Origin: Perkinsus marinus ATCC 50983 | Lineage: Eukaryota > Perkinsozoa > Perkinsida > Perkinsidae | Assembly (NCBI RefSeq): GCF_000006405.1 | Contig: NW_003206658.1 | Coordinates: 980,474-1,044,473 of the forward strand | Reading direction: 5' to 3' | Length of the DNA: 64,000 nt | Shown here: positions 37,296 through 49,400 of the stretch, piece after piece | Position numbering within the stretch: position 1 is the stretch's first letter | Layout of the letters: the number at the start of each line of letters is the position of its first letter | Notes under the pieces: generated by a model | The model's input: the letters and a program-made list of their open reading frames with translations, nothing else | What the model was told of the DNA's origin: nothing | Database searches by the model: none | Made by a program: the position numbers and the translations under genes

Positions 37296-38282
37296 ATGTC
37301 TGCTATTCCCCAACGTAACCTCTCTATAGCTGGTCACTGTGAGACGGAGAGGAATGGCAATGACTTTTCTCTCACCGTCTTCCAGGGAAACAGGCTCCTA
37401 CCCAGATTACGCGTCCATCCTACGATCCTATTCTATTCGATGGGCCAGCTCATCGTCTACTCCCCAGGCTTTGGTTCCGTCAGCGTCTGTATACTAGTGG
37501 TGACTGTGTTCCTCCACGAAATGGGTCATGCCGCTGCAGCTCGTCTTGTTGGTGGCCATACAGATGAGGTTACTCTATGGCCTCTAGGTGGCCTTGGGGT
37601 ATCTTGGTATGATCGAACTTTTCGTAATAAGCTCTTCGTTACACTCGCCGGTCCTCTTGTCAACGTATTCCTCTTCGGTGGTTGGTTCCTAGCTGGTGGG
37701 GCTACGTTCAAGAAGTGGGAGTTTGATGAGGATGATCCTGATACTGAGATTACCCTCAGCGATTGGGAGGGTCTTTGCTTCTGGGCTGCTGCATTGAACT
37801 TATGGTTGGTTGCTGTGAACCTTTTGGTACCCGTGTATCCCTTGGATGCATCCTGCTGGACGGGGCAACTGTTCTATCGATGCCTTTGTAGGAGTGCTAA
37901 GAATGCTAGTCTCGTGATGATATGGCTCGCCCTTGTTTGTGGTCTCTTCTTCCTACTCTTAGCGTTGGTTACCTTTGATCCTCTTATGATGGTCATCACT
38001 GGTTGGTGTTTCTATCAAATGTGTCTTCTCATCAAAGCATTCTGTGACGGTAGCATCTCCGATCATCCTTTGTTTAACTTCGACGAAACAGCTCTTATAG
38101 GTCGAAGAGTGGTCATCCAAACCCAGCTGAATATGCCCCCTTTAGGAGTACCTGTTGGAGGAGGCAGCAGCAAGATGAATTCCACGCAGAGGGATCTGTC
38201 TACTTTCAACGGAGACTTCACACCTACGAACAGGATTGTCACCCATGGACGTTCCCCGATACCAGGATCGCAGAGGATCTAG
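37296..38282 (+). CDS. M50-family intramembrane metallopeptidase-like protein
   Basis: Single-exon gene of 328 residues starting at MSAIPQRNLS (two codons inside the maximal frame). The zinc site FLHEMGHAAAARL gives HExxH within a hydrophobic segment (about residues 70-82). The family's second ligand region is seen as NLLVPVYPLDASCW, where the usual LDG is LDA. Other features fit M50/site-2 proteases: VTLWPLGGLG after the zinc site, LAGPLVNVFLFGG, and four to six hydrophobic helices. The closest shape is the short bacterial/plastid-like M50B group without a PDZ domain. The C-terminal 70 residues are soluble and Ser/Thr/Gly-rich. Substrate and compartment are unknown; Golgi, ER or plastid-derived membranes are possible. 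No intron was needed, unlike most neighbours. Confidence 0.8.
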   Translation: MSAIPQRNLSIAGHCETERNGNDFSLTVFQGNRLLPRLRVHPTILFYSMGQLIVYSPGFGSVSVCILVVTVFLHEMGHAAAARLVGGHTDEVTLWPLGGLGVSWYDRTFRNKLFVTLAGPLVNVFLFGGWFLAGGATFKKWEFDEDDPDTEITLSDWEGLCFWAAALNLWLVAVNLLVPVYPLDASCWTGQLFYRCLCRSAKNASLVMIWLALVCGLFFLLLALVTFDPLMMVITGWCFYQMCLLIKAFCDGSISDHPLFNFDETALIGRRVVIQTQLNMPPLGVPVGGGSSKMNSTQRDLSTFNGDFTPTNRIVTHGRSPIPGSQRI

Positions 38283-38807
38283 CAGCCATCGTTATTGCAT
38301 ACTTTAGTTTAATTCAAGCTCATTGCCACTAGTGTGAAGTGCTCGAGTGATTACTATACGCATTGCGTTTCCTGGTGTGATGGTTCCTGGAGGTGGCACT
38401 ATGCGGAATAGGGTACAAAGGACATGTTGGGTGCTATCATGACCTAGCCACAATATGTTCACGATGAGTAGTCCTTTCAACCGGCTCCAGTGTATATAGT
38501 ACCGAATTCGAATTTTCGTTCACTCGATTGGAGAGGCGTAATCGATGTTATATCAAAGTATTGCGTAGATCGTGTTGGACATGTTGTGTTGATGCCTATG
38601 TTCTACTCCGAGCCATTGTAGGATGACATTCAAGTGAATAGTAGAGGGCCTATAGTGTTTAGAGTATCTAGTAGATCGAACGTGGCAGTCGCTGAGTAGT
38701 AGCATGCCCATACTCGTGGATCGACAGTGTAATGCGCACGTATGCAGAGTGCAAGGCTACCTCGGCAGCCGCAGTGTTAGTTCTTGCTTCCATCAGTTCA
38801 GTTTATC
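38283..38807. other. Intergenic
   Basis: It lies between two plus-strand genes and presumably carries the promoter of the alpha-galactosidase-like gene. No gene or clear motif seen. Confidence 0.4.
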
Positions 38808-41800
38808 ATGGTAGGTGACCATCGTCATGGTCCCTCGGTACTGGGCCCGAAGGGGTTCCGGAATCGGCTTATTGGTGGTATATTCCTCTGTATCATACTA
38901 TGGTGAGTACTACTATTACTATACTATTCGGTGTACCTCATGATTAAATTTATGTATCAAAAGCCAGGGCGTCATTGGTCACTGAGAGATGGTCAGGTAC
39001 TTCTATCTCGCGATGATAGCCCTTCCCGGACGAGAAGGAATTGGGAGCCGCTCTCCAGTCGTGCCTGATAACTCGGGTCAATCTGGAGATGGAAGACCCC
39101 AAGCATTGAGTTCAATTGGGCAGGATATGCGGATAGATGGCGATAGAGTAGCTCTAGAGGTCTACCAAACAGATAAGGGTATGAGAGCTAGAGCTATCTT
39201 TGATACGGTTGAGGGGAAGAAGGACACTGTGGACATGGGCTCGCTCTTCTACATAGAGGCACCTGATGGATGTGAGTTGGGACTTCCGACTCGATGGGAG
39301 CTTGTTCACTATAGTCGAGGATTTCTTATCAATCGGTAGATCGTAGCTCCGATAAAAAACTACTCCGAAACCTATCACCGCTCTTCCCACACGCCTAAAG
39401 GGATATCTGTGGGGGATGCGACGAGGAACTTACCTCGCGGGAAATGATGTGTCCTCTTATGATTGGCCTCGCAATCTCTCGTTCCTACCAATGTTCTTCC
39501 CATTGGCCTCGTACCTCTTCCTCCATCCTGGTCAGGTGAGGTCTACCCGGAGGTATGCAAAATAAGGCCTTCACTTGATGATGAAGTGCTTACCTTGGAG
39601 GGCCGGGGTTGGGCTCATGACAAACTCCGACTGGACTTCCAATGCACTTGTGGGAAGGGTGGGGAACCCTTTACCGTGCGTTGGGCAGGCATGGTGACTA
39701 TGAAAGATTCACCAAAGAATCTTGTTACCACACCAATTGCAAGTAAGTACATAAAATGGACCTCAAGTACTGTATATGGTACCTGTGGTGGTCCGTAGAG
39801 AATCGATATCAGATGATACGAATCAATGTCAGGAGTAGCTGTTCGAGTGGTATCCAAAACCCCGCTAGAGATGCGTTCGTTGCTTTTGTTGGACATACCG
39901 TTGGATCGGGGTAAGGTCCCAGAGGATGAACCGTATAAGGCAGGAGTGGTCGATGGTAGCCCGGTAGTTTTCATAATCTTGCTATCTTACAATTCCTCAA
40001 CGCTTATGTTCTCAGGTTATCATCCCAGAAAGATCCCTATACTGTGGGCTGGAGCATCCTCGTGCGAAGAACGTCTTCGAGGAGAAGTCGCGGCGTGCTG
40101 CAGGATTCATACGGCATCCAATAACCGACTTTGGGTATTCAGCTGCTGTAGGGAAGTAGGAGATCATCCTTTGTTGAGCAGCTTCTGAAAGCTATGAATA
40201 TTTTCATGCGCAGGTTCGATCCCTTGCAAGGGTCAGTGTCGCTATTTAAAACGTTCTCAAACTATATAGAGATGATAAGAGCTGCTCCGTTTCACTCCTG
40301 GCTCCACTACAACACATGGTACTCAGCAGGGAGGTAGCGTGTCATCAGAGTTGGCCATCAGGTATGACCTCCGATATAAACCATGCATTGATGCTGAGGT
40401 GGGTGGTCACGATCCGTACTGTGAATATTCTAAGAAGTTTACGGAGGATAACGTCAATGAACGGATAAATGCCATTGCCACTGCTCTTGAGGGGGAGGGG
40501 GTGAGTCTAGTAGTAGACCTCCATCGAATGGTAAGCATTTGAGGTTAGGTGCATCTTGATGGAGTATTACTTGATGATGGATGGGATGATTGGGACACTC
40601 TATGGGGCGTTAATAAGAAAGCCTTCCCTAGTGGAGATCTCAGTGCGGTAGCTAAGAAGGCACAAGAAGAACATAATGTCAAACTCGGTGTTTGGATGTC
40701 ACCTTTCGGTGGGTAAGTCTCGACATCTATTTGGGTATGCGTATAGAACATGGAATTGCTGCTGTAGACCTGAATTCTAAGGCTCAATCGTCTGATTGGC
40801 ATACTTCAAAATATAATAACGAAGGGTAGTAGTCCTTCGTGTGAAGGTATCAAGAGGCATCCCGACGTCGCCTGATACATGGTATGAAGATGGGTTATGA
40901 AGTGGATATGGAAAGGAGGACATTCACTTTAGCTGGCAAGAAGTATTCCAAGGTCAGCTCCTGGGAGGCTGCTTCCATCTAGTAGCAGTTCTTTCTTCCC
41001 CTCTTCAAACTGTGCTTAGTTCTGAGAGTATATCTCGAGGTAGTCCACTCGAAGTCCTCTTCTTTTGGGTCCTCGAAATGTACCTTCCGTTGGGTTGTGG
41101 CTCTGAGTCATCCACTCCCGTCCATCCTATTAGTGAGATGAGTTGGTGTATTCCATCCTATCAACCCGTGGATTCTCATCCCGAAGTTTCGGCTCAAACC
41201 CGTCTTAGTTGTTGAGGGATATACGTTCCGTTAAGGGGTATGTAACAATGACATAGAAGATTGCTATATTCACTGCTACGATGTGTCTCCTCGAGGGATA
41301 TACCCCAATAATAGTAGAACTTCTATTAGGTATTCTCCGATCAAGCCTTGATGTTTGTGGAGAACGACAACGTGGGTCTCTCCATTTCGATGGTCTCAGT
41401 GAGAGCCTCCTCTCAGGTAGTCTTCTTTAAATTCGACGGTATAGCAGGAGGACAGTTCAGCAAAGGTGCGGACAAGTACGCTGGCGAGGTGGATTCCCTT
41501 ATCAAACTGGTAAGTACACGCGCTGATCTCCTCAAAGAGAGGTAGCAGATACTCAACATACGGCGCCGGGGTAAGGGTAACATTGTATGGATCAACCTAA
41601 CGATAGGGACATGGCCGAGCCCTTATTGGCTTATCTATGGCGATAGTGAGATGAGACCTTGAGAGTTGTATAAACCGGTGTGGACTCAGGTATCTGGAAG
41701 GATGGCTATGACCTTGGTCTTGCAGGATGGGGTAACAGACGAGACATGCATATCACTGAACGAGATGCATCTGTTAATAATAGTTGACCAACTCGCATAC

Positions 41801-42594
41801 CATCCATCGGACACTTCCCCGCTAGGTATACCAGAATGTTGTCTTGCGGGGGCAGCTGATGCCTATAGCGAACCTCATGCTCCACGGTATTGTTCAAAGT
41901 CGGGCAAATGAGGCGGGCTATGTAGGGTGTAGTGATAGTAGCAGTGTATAACCCGATAGCGCTCCTAGTTACTGCAGGATACCATATCTGACTTAACATC
42001 ATTCAAGACGGAAGTTTACACCTATTTTTTCAGTGGGGTGGGCTTGCAAGAGCTGTAAGACTCTTCTCGCTCTTCTCCAAAATCATATCAGGACTCTTCC
42101 GTTGTTGAAAGGTATATACAGCCAGAAGAGCTCACTAAGAAGCACTGGGGGATTATCGCAGACGGTGTTCGTTTTCATCGGAAGTTCCAATCGATTCTTC
42201 GTCATGTCCAATGGATCGGTGGTGACCCCGAGCGAGGACAGCTGTAGGAGGGGGCATCTGCTGCCCAATGCTTTACTGTGTGATCCGATCAGGTATGGCT
42301 GGGCGACGAGCAATACTACTGATGGGTTATTCGGAATGCGTAATCCAGGGATGGCATCGAGGAAGACTAGAACCACGCTGAGTAGGTCGATATCGCGTGC
42401 CTTATCAATGCGGTGCTTTTGTAGGACACCTGTGGGGCGTGAGTGGCAACTCGACGTGGCGGTTGACGCCTCTGTTCGATACGCCTCAACTGCCTTCTCA
42501 ATACACAACTGTCTCCTTAGATGATGAGATCAGCTTGTCAGCTGCCTCCCTGAGTTTTGTTTCTTTCCATGCTGTTAAGATTGTAGACTATTGA
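38808..42594 (+). CDS. GH36-type alpha-galactosidase-like glycoside hydrolase
   Basis: Glycosidase of the clan that includes GH36/melibiase enzymes, which hydrolyse alpha-galactosides. The start at 38808 (MVGDHRHGPSVLGPKGFRNR) is followed by a signal-anchor-like stretch (LIGGIFLCIILWYFYLAMIA) made by the first splice. N-terminal beta-domain exons run to about 40150. The barrel then shows HSWLHYNTWYSAGR (about 40295-40335), GVLLDDGWDDWDTLW (about 40560-40605), VKLGVWMSPFGG (about 40680-40712), YEVDMERRTFTLAGKKY, FFKFDGIAGG with the probable nucleophile Asp (about 41420-41450), INLTIGTWPSPYWLIYGDS, a GNRRDMHITERDAS segment expected to carry the acid/base Asp, and LMPIANLMLHGIVQ. The C-terminal beta-domain (HVQWIGGDPERGQL, YGWATSNTTDGL) ends at 42594. 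About 12 short introns. Substrate is not predictable from sequence; the N-terminus predicts secretion or type II membrane anchoring. Confidence 0.75.
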
Positions 42595-43111
42595 AAACAG
42601 TTATCGAGTAGATTTCCATTGTCGAGTTTGAGAGTCTTACAGACCATGTAACTTTTATGGGCAACCAACGTTATCGCATGAGAAATGTACAATCGATTCA
42701 TCGTTACAAGTGACTCCGTCTTCAAATACTCCAGGAGTAATGTCGAAAGGAAGCCCTATCAAAAGTAACAGATGGGCAATTTCGACGATAGGCTGATGGC
42801 CACACTAGCGTAGACCTACGAAACCCCTGCACGTTCCCTGTCGTCCCATCCTAAACGGTAGATGGTTAGTGTCTCGGTTAATCTACGGGTGCTGTAGACC
42901 GCCTAAGGACTGTTCGGAATAGTATTAATATGATTGGCGGTGTTGTTGCCAGCAGAGGCGAAGTCGCACCGTCTCCGTTGATCTTCTGGTGAAAAAGTGC
43001 TTCTGGAGAGGCCCTGCCTATGAACCTCTACTACTGTTGATGAACACGACAATAAAATGATTGGTAAACGTTGATGAAAGGAACCATAATTACAGTAAAG
43101 AACAGAGAAGA
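42595..43111. other. Intergenic between convergent genes
   Basis: Between the plus-strand glycosidase stop and the minus-strand NAF1-like stop. No gene seen. Confidence 0.45.
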
Positions 43112-44991
43112 TTACCATCCCCACCAATTCTGCTGAGGAGTATTGTTCCACCAGTCACCCCACTGCTGCCCACTGCCACCTTTACCATTATCGGCACCCT
43201 TACCACCATACCATCCCTTTCCGATATCGCCGTTAGATGACTGCTCAGCGCCCCCCTTGCCACCCCAACTGCCTTTGCCCTTCACGTTGCTCTGTCCTTC
43301 ATACCATCCTTTCCCGAAATCACTGTTAGGTGTCCACTCAGCGTAACCCTTCCCAGCCCAACTGCCCTTGCCCTGCATGGCATTCTGTCCTTCATACCAC
43401 CCCTTCCCGAAATTGCCCTGAGGACTACCCCCTTGGGTACCATAATCACCCCAATAGTACATCGGCGGTGGCGGTCCCCATCCTCTAGGGGCGCCCCACT
43501 CCCAACTAGGAGCTTCCCATCCTTCCCACTGAGAGCCCTTTCCATATCCCGAAACCTCAGAAGTACCCTTGCCGTGATTCGAACCCGCGCCCTTTCCTTT
43601 GCCCTTTCCCTTGCCTTTACCCTTGCCCTTCCCCTTGCTGACTGCAGGAGGGGGTAAGTCACGCATGTGAGCCTCAGCATCAAAGCTAGGTTCATTGGCA
43701 ATTGCTCTAGGCGGAGAACTCTTCATCTCCTCATCGTCAGAGTCCCTTCCAGCATCCATTATAGCATTACCACCTGAGAAACACCAATGAAGCACCACGG
43801 AACTACTCCACCGAAATTTACCCTCATGCCCCCAATCGTCTGCAATAGCCACCATTTTCATCCGACTAACTACCGCGTACACCGAAGGGCCTGTCGTGTC
43901 CGGACCTAGCGAGTATTCGCTCTCATCTACAGGGTTCTTCGGATACACCAAGTACATCGGGGCTGCTGTCTAAGGGGCACAAGAACTACAATATCCATTT
44001 GGCCCACTCACCGCAAAGGAACTGCAACCGAGTTATTGTGGCGGAAAATGAGGATTCCCTTCTAATCAAGGTTTAAGAAGGAATCAAATCTCCCGTCGCT
44101 TTGATAGTGATGGGAATATTTTAGCTGTTGCAACCGTACACAGAGAACTACATCGAGATATAACAGAACCTCTCGAGGATTCTATATCCCTTGTCAGCCA
44201 TTATGACTACCTGTCCAAACGTCTCCACTATCATGCCTAACACTTTCCGGTTCTCGTCACAGAGAACGCTCTCGACATCAAGGGCAAGGTCAGAGCTTGC
44301 TATATCATCACCACGGACGACGATACACTTCTCAACAATCGAATGGACAGTACCTGTGGTCCGACCATACACCGACCCGGGTTCAATCCCCAGCAGCTGC
44401 CACTTCCCACATTTCAGTACCTATCTTCCGAATTTCTTCACTGTCCGGAATAGTATCTTCCAAAGTTGCGAGCGATCCGATGACATTCTCCTCTTCTTCA
44501 TCCATAGTGTCAGATTCATCATCCTCGATAGTCTGAGACGAGTCGCGCATGGAACGGTATGAACAAAACTCATTCACATCAAGATTATTCCCGGCTAGGA
44601 CCGCATCCAACATGGACTTCTCCTTTTGATATTCCACAGGCTTGCCGAGGGGACTATCAGCCTTGGCGGCCCCATCAGTCTAGGGAAAACGACAGGCATA
44701 TCCTCAGCAATACTGCCTAACATCACCTACCTCTTCCTTCTTCTCCTCCATCACAGGAGTCTCAGTTACCGCCGATTGGGTTTGTGGCACTACAGGGGTC
44801 TCCTCACTATCACTGTCATCAGATAGATCATCATAGTCCTGACACTGTGCCTCCTTCCTCAACAGGAGGTTCGGCGCCACAGCCGGCTTTGAACCACTAC
44901 TTGATGGCATAGCTCTGAGCTCCACCTGAGGCCACGGAAATGCTACTCCCTTACGAGAACGATTAGCCAACCCTAATACTAGTCCCTTCAT
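43112..44991 (-). CDS. NAF1: NAF1/GAR1-domain protein (H/ACA snoRNP assembly factor) with Gly-Lys-rich tail
   Basis: Nuclear factor expected to bind the dyskerin/Cbf5 pseudouridine synthase during H/ACA snoRNP assembly. An acidic N-terminus (DDLSDDSDSEETPVV and DDESDTMDEEEENV) precedes the Gar1/Naf1 beta-barrel: GTVHSIVEKCIVVRGDD, ESVLCDENRKVLGMIVETFG and PMYLVYPKNP. The splice from EEIRKIG to TVHSIVEKC removes the 44354-44420 intron. After another intron comes DAGRDSDDEE, a (GK)8-like run, then four imperfect repeats around FGKGWYEGQ, GKGSWAGKG and IGKGWYGGK, ending NWWGW at 43112. The acidic N-terminus favours NAF1 over GAR1, while the Gly-rich tail is GAR1-like (with Lys instead of Arg). 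An upstream exon could exist at 45000-45257. Confidence 0.75.
44354..44420 (+). other. NAF1-like intron with antisense tRNA T-arm-like sequence
   Basis: 67-nt intron of the minus-strand gene; frame is kept when it is removed. On the plus strand (antisense to host) it reads CCCGGGTTCAATCCCCAG, an exact B-box match, followed by CAGCTGC. Both the intron and the following exon start with GTACTG. Confidence 0.75.
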
Positions 44992-44999
44992 CGGTGAGT

Positions 45000-45257
45000 A
45001 CCAATTCCGAACAATGATGCAACATAAGAAAATGCCGGCCTAACTTAACCTCCATTGACTGGAGTCACTCTACCAAAATCGTCCCTCAGTTGACGATAGA
45101 ACATCAAAGGCATTCTCAAACATTCCTCTAACCCTTCCGGATGGAGACTTCACAGTAGTACCTCGGCCATCTTTTGGGCGAATAACAAGTCATCCATTTC
45201 TGTTTGCCCGTCGACGACGATGACGTCATCTTGATGGACGGCGTTTTGGGAGTCCAT
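45000..45257 (-). CDS. Small candidate exon(s), unrecognised
   Basis: An ATG at 45257 gives MDSQNAVHQDDVIVVDGQTE followed by MDDLLFAQKMAE, an acidic sequence of good composition, with a possible donor right after. Further open sequence (RVRGMFENAFDVLSS) lies at about 45085-45145 in another frame. It could be the first exon of the NAF1-like gene or a small separate gene. No family recognised. Confidence 0.25.
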
Positions 45258-46493
45258 TTGTTCAGTTCAAGTCAGAGAGGAAATGTATACGTTGACTGAA
45301 GGTAGATCTAATGGCGACATACGCTGGCCTATGGAATTGCAACATGATTTGTGTCTAGCACAATCTACTACAAGACCATATGATGTGATCCATCCAACAC
45401 GAGTATCATTTACCTTTTGTGAAGCATCACGATTCCAGACATGGTAAAAACGAAAGGTACAGGGATCGAACCCGGACTCTCCCCGATTGAGTTGTTGGAG
45501 GGCACCATGATGAGACTGTGACCAAGTGCCCACACAATTTAGGCAGAATGCTATCCTCCACACAGAGAAGGTATCATCTACATGAGCAAACCATGAGTCT
45601 CCAACTCGTCAATTTCGGATTATGATCTGGCTGTGACTTCCGTGACGATATTGCGTACGCAAACGTGATGTGGTGGGCGAGCGCAACCTCTACAGAGCAT
45701 CTTATGGCAGTTTCTAAGATGATGATGTTACTGTCAACTCCCTGAAGATATCTATCTCGGTAGTGCAGTGATTAGTTCGAGTCCTAGTGCATGAGTATCA
45801 TTCTGTAACCATCTCAGCATTCATTTGCCTTATTTTTAAATGCCGCGTGGTTACGCACCCTCTTCAATCCTCTTCCCTACCTATTGAGTTCGACGGCAGT
45901 GATCTCAGTATAATGACATAGCCCGCCGTCACTCACGATCTCTGCTGTTAGCTGGTATTGGACATTATAGTGTACTCTAGGAGGATGTACACAAGCTAGA
46001 TGCTGCTTCCGTGGGTTCACTGGTAACCTCATCAGGTTAAAGAGAGAGCTTGGAGTTGGCATTAATACAGGCGAATCTGAGCAGCGCTCAGTGAGCACGG
46101 TAAGTATGCGGATGAGTAACCTAACCAGCGGGATCCTCCTATCATGCCCACCACGGGCTCATCAGAGTATCATCATTCGTATCTACCACGGCTGACTAGA
46201 AGGTACATCCATGACCTAATTCGTGTAACAAACACCACCAAGGTTTACGCCCTTTTGATCCATCGGATGTTAAGCTAATCCTGGAACTCAGAACCCATAT
46301 TATCATCCATTTCCAGTTGTATATAGCGCTTCATGGGGGATCTCAAGTTACGAAATTCGGTCATTAAACTCTCCTTCGAAGCCTATATGAGATCCAAGAT
46401 GAAGAAATGGCAGGTGCCGGGATCGAACACCGGACCTCTGTTTAGTCGTAATAATACTCTAATGCACGTGATAAAGGATTAGTCTATCCGTAA
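45258..46493. other. Intergenic with tRNA-like fragments
   Basis: No protein gene supported. At about 45455-45480 (minus) is CCGGGTTCGATCCCTGT and at about 46408-46435 (minus) is CCGGTGTTCGATCCCGG followed by CACCTGCCA, both T-arm-like without a pairing 5' acceptor. A weaker plus-strand one (TTAGTTCGAGTCCTAG) lies near 45770-45790. Confidence 0.45.
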
Positions 46494-49400
46494 ATGTCCA
46501 GTACTAAAGCTGACACCGCAACACCAGCAGCGACCAAGGATCCAGAATGCCCGTTGAACGGTCATCATCATCGTAAGAAGGTAGGCGCTGCCAACCCCAC
46601 CTTCGAGAAGCTCTTCGATGATGGTCGTCCGGCGATCCTGTCGGATGCTGATAGACTCAGTTATGAGACGTTAAAGCTGTATGGCTCAGGTGATAGGGGA
46701 TGTCGCTGGTTGATTTTATGTCGGCATGGTATGCATAGTGTGAGTGGCGATGAAAGTTATGAATATCAAAACTCCTTTAGTCTACCTGTGATAGCATCCC
46801 TTATCAGCCATAAGAGATGCTCTCCAAAATGATATCCAAGCGAGGATGCTCCCGGAGTTGAACAGAGCAGGTGCTTTCGAGGTACCCTCGGATGGGCTGC
46901 TTTACTATCATCATAACTACTCGCGGTTGATCAGTCTACTGAGCATCTGGCTGAGCTCGTTGGGACCATGAAGGCTACTATATATCGATCTGTGGCCCAT
47001 ATGGTGATGGACGAGACGTTTATTGATAGGATAGCTTCCGAGATGGATAAGGGCACCTGTGACGCTGTGTCCAGCGGACATGTAGTGAGCCATATCGCTG
47101 TACTCTTCAACAAGGAGGGTGTAGCAGTGTGAATGCTGAGAGAGTATTGTTGTAGCAGAAAGACGGCGTATAACTGACCTGTGAGCTTCGTATCCAGGCT
47201 TTATATCAGGGATAGTGTGCGGCTGTGATCATTAGACTAAGATGGTTTGGCTGGCTTAGGTAAGAAGCGCATTAGGGGCGGCTGTGGACACCGAACTGGA
47301 GAAGTCTCTTTGCAATGAACTTGAACATCGGCTCGTTCCGGCAATGCTTGATCGTGTGAACTCCTTGAGGTGAGTGGCTTGGTGGGCATATTTCGTATCT
47401 TGCAAGTTTAACCTTGAGATACCTTCTGGTTCCAGGTTGACTCAGCTGATGTGCTTCCCAGCACACAAGAAGCACGGGGGTCCCGGCTGCTCGGTTTCCG
47501 TCTATGGCTCTGTCATCGTAGAAAGGTGCGTTAAATGGCTCGGGCTTCAGCTAGATCGCAAGTTCAGATGGGGCACACACGTGGCAGCGACCCTTGCTAG
47601 GATTGAGGGTGCTTATCACACAGTCAAGAGACACATCCACAGCACGTGGGGGCTTTCTACCGGATGTAGCCTTGCGCCTTTTCGATACAATCGCTCGGGG
47701 CTATCTCTTTCATGGAGTTGGCTGCTGGGGCGTCGCCTTGGCACGGCAACGAGTTGCTGGCCAGCTTAGGTCGATTCAAGCTAAGCTCTATAAGCGCGCT
47801 CGACGCATCAGCGGGCGCACTCCCACTGCCTTCTCGTGCCGTGTCGGTCCCCAGTGCACTCCCTGGGATGACTTGTGCCTATCCTTGTGCGTGAAGCGAA
47901 GGGTTCAGTGGCCCGAATTCTTCGAGCAGCATCCAATCCAACACATTGCCAGGGATGTTGTGGGTTCGTTCCCCGTTGAACGCCCTCTGGATGCGGCGTC
48001 TCACCCTAGGGTGTTCCCTTTGGTTGTGGGAGCGCGGCATTCTACCCTGAACTGTGATACGGCGGAGGTATATTGTGATGGCTCCGTGACTCCTGGACGC
48101 TGTGCAGGCTGTGCCGTTGCATGGCTGAATCAGCGAGGTACTTGGTCAACACTAGGTCTCAGATTGCCACCGCACACTACTCCTGTACAAGCGGAGCTCG
48201 TCGGCATCCTCCAAGCGGCGGAGTCGACTCGATCTCGGATGGAGAATCCCGAGCTTCACATCTGTATTTTCACGGACTGCAAAAGGGCGATTGATCGGCT
48301 AACGACAGGAACAGGAAACCGACACTCTGTCTGTGCATTAACCCTTCTCGTAATGAGGCGTCTGAGCAACCTGAAGGCTACCCTTGAGCTGGCGTATACT
48401 CCTTCCAAAGGTAGCATCGGCAACCTGAAGGCGGATGCGGCCGCGCGGGCTGCCTCGGTTCACGGCATTGGCGCTGACCTGCAAGTACCGTTTACTCGCG
48501 ATGCTCTGGAAGTGGCCATGTCCCGATGGCTGCACGGTCGGTGTGATGCGGCTTTTGACTCGGAGGTTCAGTCGCTAGGTCGGTCCTTCCGGTACTTCGT
48601 TCCCACGGCCTCCTCTCTCCGGGTTCTCTGTGAACTTGATGCGTATAGGGGAGTGTGGAAGGTGGTAAGTGGAAGGAACGTGCTACGATATTCCCGCAAG
48701 AAGGTCGATGGTGGATCGGGTGTATGTCCCTGCTGTGACTCTGGGGAGGAGGAGGACTTCCTCCACTTTCTCTTTGCCTGTCCCCACTGGCAACAGTACC
48801 GCACTGAGCTACAACGTATGATCCAGCTTCGCGGAATTGCATGGCCTCCCCCCTCTGGGGATGTGCTACTGAGGGACAAGCCCCTTGCTGCGGCGCTAGA
48901 GCGGTACATCAACCTTACGAAACGGCTGGGGCCTGCATGGTGACTGTCGCCCCCTCGGATTTCTAGATAAATGGCTGACGTGAAGGCGGCTTAGTGGCCA
49001 TCGGGCCGAGCCGCGTCCAAGTATCGAGAAGAAGAAGAAGAAGAAGAAGGTTCCAGGTTGAAGGTCGCAGCGGATCAGACGTCCCAAGTGGAGGAACTCC
49101 GCAGAGCTTTGGATTCTTCTCGTCAAATAGTAACGATCTCTTCGGCCTTCGGATTTTTCACAATTCGCCGGCTCCTTTCAGATTTATCTATTGTCTAATA
49201 AATGCAAGGTTTTGGAGACCCGCGTTCGGAGCCTTGCACAGTAACTCTACGTGTTAGCTAGGCTGAAGAAAGATTACTTCCACAACTTCAGGAAGCAGCA
49301 GTTCTCGAGTAACGATACCGATGTGAAGCTAGCAGAAGCAGTCAAGCAGTTACGAGGTCTTGATAGGGTTACTGAAACTGGCGCCGGTTCGAACCCGACG

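Noticed and set aside
43143-43701. Pro- and Arg-rich frames opposite or offset to the NAF1-like tail
   Set aside because: Shadows of the repetitive Gly-Lys coding sequence in other frames.
48338-48912. Three long minus-strand frames over the LINE
   Set aside because: Antisense of the RNase H/pol frame; GC-rich codons make long shadow frames.
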